From NCBI RefSeq assembly GCF_001039355.2, contig NW_019775858.1:493062-557061 (forward strand): a stretch of 64,000 nt of DNA, in the 5' to 3' direction. The stretch is from Lingula anatina. Its lineage: Eukaryota; Brachiopoda; Lingulata; Lingulida; Lingulidae. Each line of letters starts with the position of its first letter. Position 1 is the stretch's first letter. The notes beneath the pieces are model-generated. The model saw nothing but the letters and a program-made list of their open reading frames with translations, searched no databases and had not been told where the DNA came from. Shown here one piece after another: positions 53,482 to 59,400 of the stretch. A program made the translations under genes and the position numbers.

Positions 53482-56400
53482 TAGCTAAAGCTGTAGATGT
53501 GCTCACTTATTTAAGATCAAAATATGTCTTTCTCTGATTGTGAGAAACCTACCCTCACCCTTCCTTTCAAAAAAAAAATTAAAATTGTTCAAATATAAGT
53601 TCTTGTTTTATAATGATGATACAGTTTTTGTCTGCAGATTATGATGACACAGGAAATAATTAATTTTTCTAGGTGAAGACCCACCTTATTGGATTGATGT
53701 GTTTGAGAAGGAGCTTTACGTGACATCATACAAGAATCGCTCCATCATAACAGTAGATAAGTTTGGCACTGATAATTCCTCTTCTCTTCACTTTCGAGAC
53801 CAGGGATTATATATGGGAGGCGTTTTTGTAGTCTACAACTACAAACAGAGAATAAACAGTAAGTTTCCAGGGGGCGGATCCAGAGATATTTTCTGACAGT
53901 CTTCCAAGTTATCTTTGTTGATCCAACCTCCATTTTTGACCGTCTTCCGACAGAAAAAATAGATACCCGTCAATGTAAACTTGAAAATCTGACCATCTTC
54001 CGGAAGACCCAGAAGACGGCCTAAATCCGCCCCTGGTTTCTGTAAACCATGGGAAATGGTCGTACTGTAGTTGCTTTGTAGCACATTTGGTTTGCAACAG
54101 ATTTCCATTTGAATTTTGATAAAAATTAAAAAGTCCCACCAGGTAATACTCTTTTTGAAATTGGTTCATAACTACTGCCGCTACATGCCTTATCATACTA
54201 CACAGTTTAATTCATAAACCAGAAAATAGCAGTGCAATCCAATAAAAAGTTATGATCACATAAAAGGGCATAACATTTTGAATGTGCATCCTCCTGTGTT
54301 TTTAGCCCAAAATGCCTGTGCCAATGTAAAGTGTGGAAACAATGCCTTGTGTCTCCCCGTCCATGACAACCTTACTACATGTGTCTGCCAAGATGGCGCC
54401 TACAAGCCAAAAGACTCCAAGACGTGCCAGCGAAACCCCGACCAGGACAGTTGTGACAACTTCTGTCAAAATGGAGGCACTTGTAGGATAACCATCAATA
54501 AGCAGCCAAAGTGCCAGTAAGCATTCTTTTTTTACTATATTTTTACAAATATTTACAATATATAATTACAATCCCAATTCTGTGCAGTACTATTTACTAA
54601 TGTTTAAAAAGACTTAGTTGGAAGTACAATTTCACTTGGCAATATTAAATTGCACTTTACATTCATTGAAGAAGGCCTCCAGCTTTGATTGACACTTCAA
54701 AGTTTAAAAAATGGAAAAAGTGAGTCAGCAGACTAACTGTATTGATTGAATGCTGATTTACTTCTTATAGTTACTGTGCACAGAGGGTGGAAGTTTGCCA
54801 AAATGAACTGGTTGAATGTTTATTTTCTTCTCCTGGTTACTGTACACAATAGGAAAAAAATTGTCAACTGCCATTCGTAAAATATAACAAGATATTCCAA
54901 TAATGTGGCTTATTATTTTTCGATTTTTTGTATGCCTTGGCTGAATAGTGAAATTTTAAATTGCTCCAGCATGCACAAATTTTTAAGTAATTATTCAGAA
55001 AAAAACAATGTCTCTGTAATATTTGGACAAATGAAGTGAGGAATTTTAAAAATGTAATTCTTCACCGTTTTTTTTTTCACTGCAGGTGCCCTGCACGGTT
55101 TGAAGGCAGCCGTTGTCAAAACGATAAATGTGCTGCTTACTGTTACAATGGTGGCACTTGCTCATTGTATAATGCAACTACCATTCATTGCAAGTAAGTA
55201 GAATATCAAGGAAGTTAAGATTACAAGTCTGAGGTGTTATATGAAACATATTATACAATTAAACATCATTTCCGGGTGTTTTTTTTTTTTTTTGAAGCAG
55301 ATTCTTTGTATTTAGCAAAATAAAAAATGCCTGTGAATTTTAACATTTGATCATAATAAATACTGAAATATGAGCTCAAGTAGTTGAAGCACTCTGACAG
55401 CGATGACCACCAAGACAAATAGTCAGCCATTAATTAACTAATTAATTAATAGATCATCACCAAAATATAAATACTTGTAAATTAGCCTATATCTGATCTA
55501 TCATGAAAAGGTCACCAAAATCCAAAACTTAGAGTGAGGCTGGTGATGAACTGACAGACAAGTGAAAATATAACCTCCTTTGCAGAGGTAATAAACTTTG
55601 TAATGGTAAGGTTTATGGTATATTAGACAGAAATATGTCTGATTTAAAAAAAACACTGAGAATGGTATTTATATTTGCATAAATTGATTGCTTTTCAATT
55701 AAGGTGTTCAGAGAAATATGAGGGTGAGCGCTGTGAGAAGTACAAGTGCACTGACTATTGTTATCCTCAGGGATACTGTGTGGTACAAGATGGAGGACTT
55801 CCTAAATGTGTGTAAGTACTCTGTGTAGTTTGCAATGTCCAAAGAAAATGATAAGTCTTAAGTTTTCTTCCCCTTTTATATCACACTTATCTTTGACAGT
55901 GGCCATAAAATGATGAAAACGTAACAAAGTTATACAAAATAAGTTGTTCTTTTATATTGTGAAACATGTCTGATAAGTGCATATATTGTAACTTATTCTT
56001 TTTCCTTTGGGGAAACCCCTGTAACAGTTGCCATTAATTTTTTTTTTTAATAAATACATCTGAACTTACCTTGTTTAGATGCCAGACTGGCTATGGTGGC
56101 CCAAGGTGCCAAGATCAACAGGACCCCTGTACCAACCACTGCTATAATGATGGGAAATGCTTTGTAGACCCTTCAGGGAGGCCATCTTGTGCTTGCAAAA
56201 CACAGTTTACGGGTAGGTATTGATTGCTTTTGTATGCTGGTGTATTTCATAGAAGCATGTGTGGGGATTCTTAGAGATACATAGAATGATTCCTTAGACT
56301 CAGAATAAGCATCAATTTCTATATACAAGATAGGTCATTTTCTGGAAGATACTTGTCATGTTTATCATGTTTGCCTTATGGTTAAAACCCATATACACAG

Positions 56401-59400
56401 TTAATTTGTAATTGATTTGGTCAGCAGATGGTTTGGTGTTGCTGAAATTGTCTGACTTGATTGCTATAGAATATATTATGTCTCAAATATTGCTTTGTCA
56501 CGTTGTCCTTGATAAAATTTCGATCTATGAGCTAGTTTTATCAATAGTCTGAATTGATGCTATCAATGCTGTTTCCTATCACTTTTCTAAAATTATATTG
56601 ATTTAGTGAGTATTTTTATCATTTAAATATACTGATGAATTAAATAGAAAAGAAGATCTCTTAGTGTAGTGTTGGTTTATCTGCCCTGAAATATTGTCAG
56701 AAATACCTCAGCCATCTTGTTTGTATCATGTATATATTTGTATATCATTATTTCAGGTATGAGATGTGAAAAGTGTATTAGTAATCCTAATCAATGTGAA
56801 CCCTCAAGTACCAAGGGTAACGAGAAAGGTTACTGCACCATAGAGAACAGTCGGACAAAGTGCAAATGTTTTGATGGCTACCAAGGCGACCGTTGTCAGT
56901 ATACTCTATGTCATGACTACTGCAAGAATAATGCCTCCTGTCAAATGAAAACAAGTCACACAGGATCGTTCGCGGATTGTACTTGTAACTCCCATGCCAG
57001 ATATACGGGAACACGGTGTGAAAATGATAGATGTGATACGTATTGTAACGGACAAGGTGAGAGCAACGTTGTATAGATAAATGTAGGGCAATATGTTGAT
57101 GAAATTTAGAATTGATATGTAGACAATAAATGTTATTAAAGAAGATACTGGATGATTTTGAATAAACAACTTATGTAAATAAATTTTGCTTAGCGCATAG
57201 GACCAGTATTCCTATTTTAAAATTTCATTTTTTGTCATTCAGGGGAGTGTTACACAGATGACACCACTGTGAAACTCGCATGTAGATGTTATCCTAGTTT
57301 CTCTGGGAAGAAATGTGAACTTAAAGCAAACTGTACCAATGACTACTGTTTAAATGGAGGAACATGTTTACCAGGTAATTTATGCTGAAATTGAAAATTT
57401 GTGTGGTAGTCACAGTGCGTTGTAAAATTTATTTTATGCTTGCTGTAAAACTTCATTCATTTGATTATTTGTTTATTAATTTATTTATTTATTGTAATTG
57501 TCCCATTCTTAATTTAAGTTCAGTTTAATTTGCCTAAACTATGAAAGCTATGAATATAAGGGGTTTAATCCCCATTTTCTTCTTGTAAGATACTTGTAAC
57601 CTCTATGCAAATTTCTTTTATTTTAAAAATCATTTGTCTTTTGCCCTCAGCTCCCTCTCCAGGAGAGCCTGTATTTTGTCATTGTGCTGAAGGATATAAG
57701 GGAAAACGTTGTGAGGAAGCCAATTCCTGTGAATATTTCCTCTGCAAACATGATGGCATTTGTAGAATGGGAGATGATGGACCAGAGTGCAGGTATGGTT
57801 ATGTTATGGTTATGCTGAAATTGCGCTAGGTGTGACAATCATAGTGTGTCATGTGTGTCACATATTGTGGTAGATGTGATTGATTCTGCATTGCGCAGAA
57901 GGAAAGTATTGTGATTTGTTGTGACACAGCTGGCAATCAAACATGACTGGTGTGTAAAGAAGTATATGCACATTTGAAAACTAGAGCTCAAATATTTATG
58001 GATATGTACCTGCTGTGGTAATTTTGAAAAGATGTTCCAAATGTGTACTGCATTAAATTTATTTGCTTTAGTCATTAAACCATAAGTACAGCCTTTCACT
58101 TGCTACACTTCATCTAGTGTTTATTTGTTGTGTTATTCAGTTGCTCCCCTGGTTGGATGAATAAACACTGTGATCAGCCGTGGCCCAAGCAGTGTCGGAA
58201 CCATTGTTTCAATGGGGGCACTTGTCTCACCTGTACTAATGCTACATGTAACAGTTGCAGGTAAGTCTATACTTCTGTCTATACTTTCATGCCTTTACTG
58301 CCTTAATTGTTGCCAGATACAGAATTAAATGAAGTGAGTTAAACTAATGAAAGAAAGAGCATGTTTTCGTTACTTTAGTCAATAAGCAAAAATGTTTTCA
58401 CTGTCCACATTTGTACCATTAAAATTTGGTATTCATTTAAAAGGTATTTAAATTTCACCTAAGCCTCCATAGTAACTTTTGATTGTTTTATATTCAAATG
58501 TGTATGACTGATATGTTTAACATCTGTTTTTAACTGTTCATTATTATTATTATTTGAATTATTATTACTTACATAAAGTGTTTACAGGGATATACTACAG
58601 GTTTATCACATGCTCTGGGCACCACTTGGAGAGTAAAAGATGAGTGTAGACAGGGGTGCGATTTTGTCTTTTTTTTTAATTTGTTAGATGTGATCCTGAT
58701 TGTTAATATTACTTTAGACAATCATTATCTTTTCTTTGCAGGTGCCCATCTGGCTGGGATGGTGACAGGTGTGAAAATATGGTAGTGGGCAGTAAGTCCG
58801 GCACTGCCAGTAAGTGGATTTTGTCTTATGAAAACAAAATTTAATGTACATTGCTTTGATTGGTGCGTGGCACCTCAAATAAACTTGTTGATATTTTGGT
58901 TTAACCAGTTTAATGCAAAATATAGATACAGATTGTGATTATTTGATAATACTGAGCAAAAAATCAACAAAGGATGTGTGTTCACATATTTTTCAATAGA
59001 GCAGAATAGAATAGAACAGGGTTTCAACTTGTAATACGATTCTATTCAAATATCATTTGGTTATTGTTACTGATGTGACTTTTCTAATTTTCCAGTGAGT
59101 GCAGTGAATGTTGTGGTTCCCTTGTGTATTATACTTCTGATTGTGCTTGTAATCATAGTAGTGGTGGTGTTCTTGAAAAAGAGGAGGAGGTAAGTTTCAA
59201 TATTAACAGATATCTACTGTTTGTTATCCTTAGAGAAATACGTTCAAAGATAACTGTGTAATTCAACGGGCAGTGTTTTCTTTGCTACATGTTGGACTTC
59301 TGAAACATGCATTTTCAGCTTTACAACCAAAGTCAACAGTCAGTTTTCCTTAAAACCCCTCTTCAATTTTCAGAAATCAGTTCAAGCACCATCGCATGGA

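Noticed and set aside
53859-54305. Intron created by an introner-type transposon
   Set aside because: The MITE is only 168 of 447 bases and its duplication lies inside an existing donor region, so it entered a pre-existing intron.
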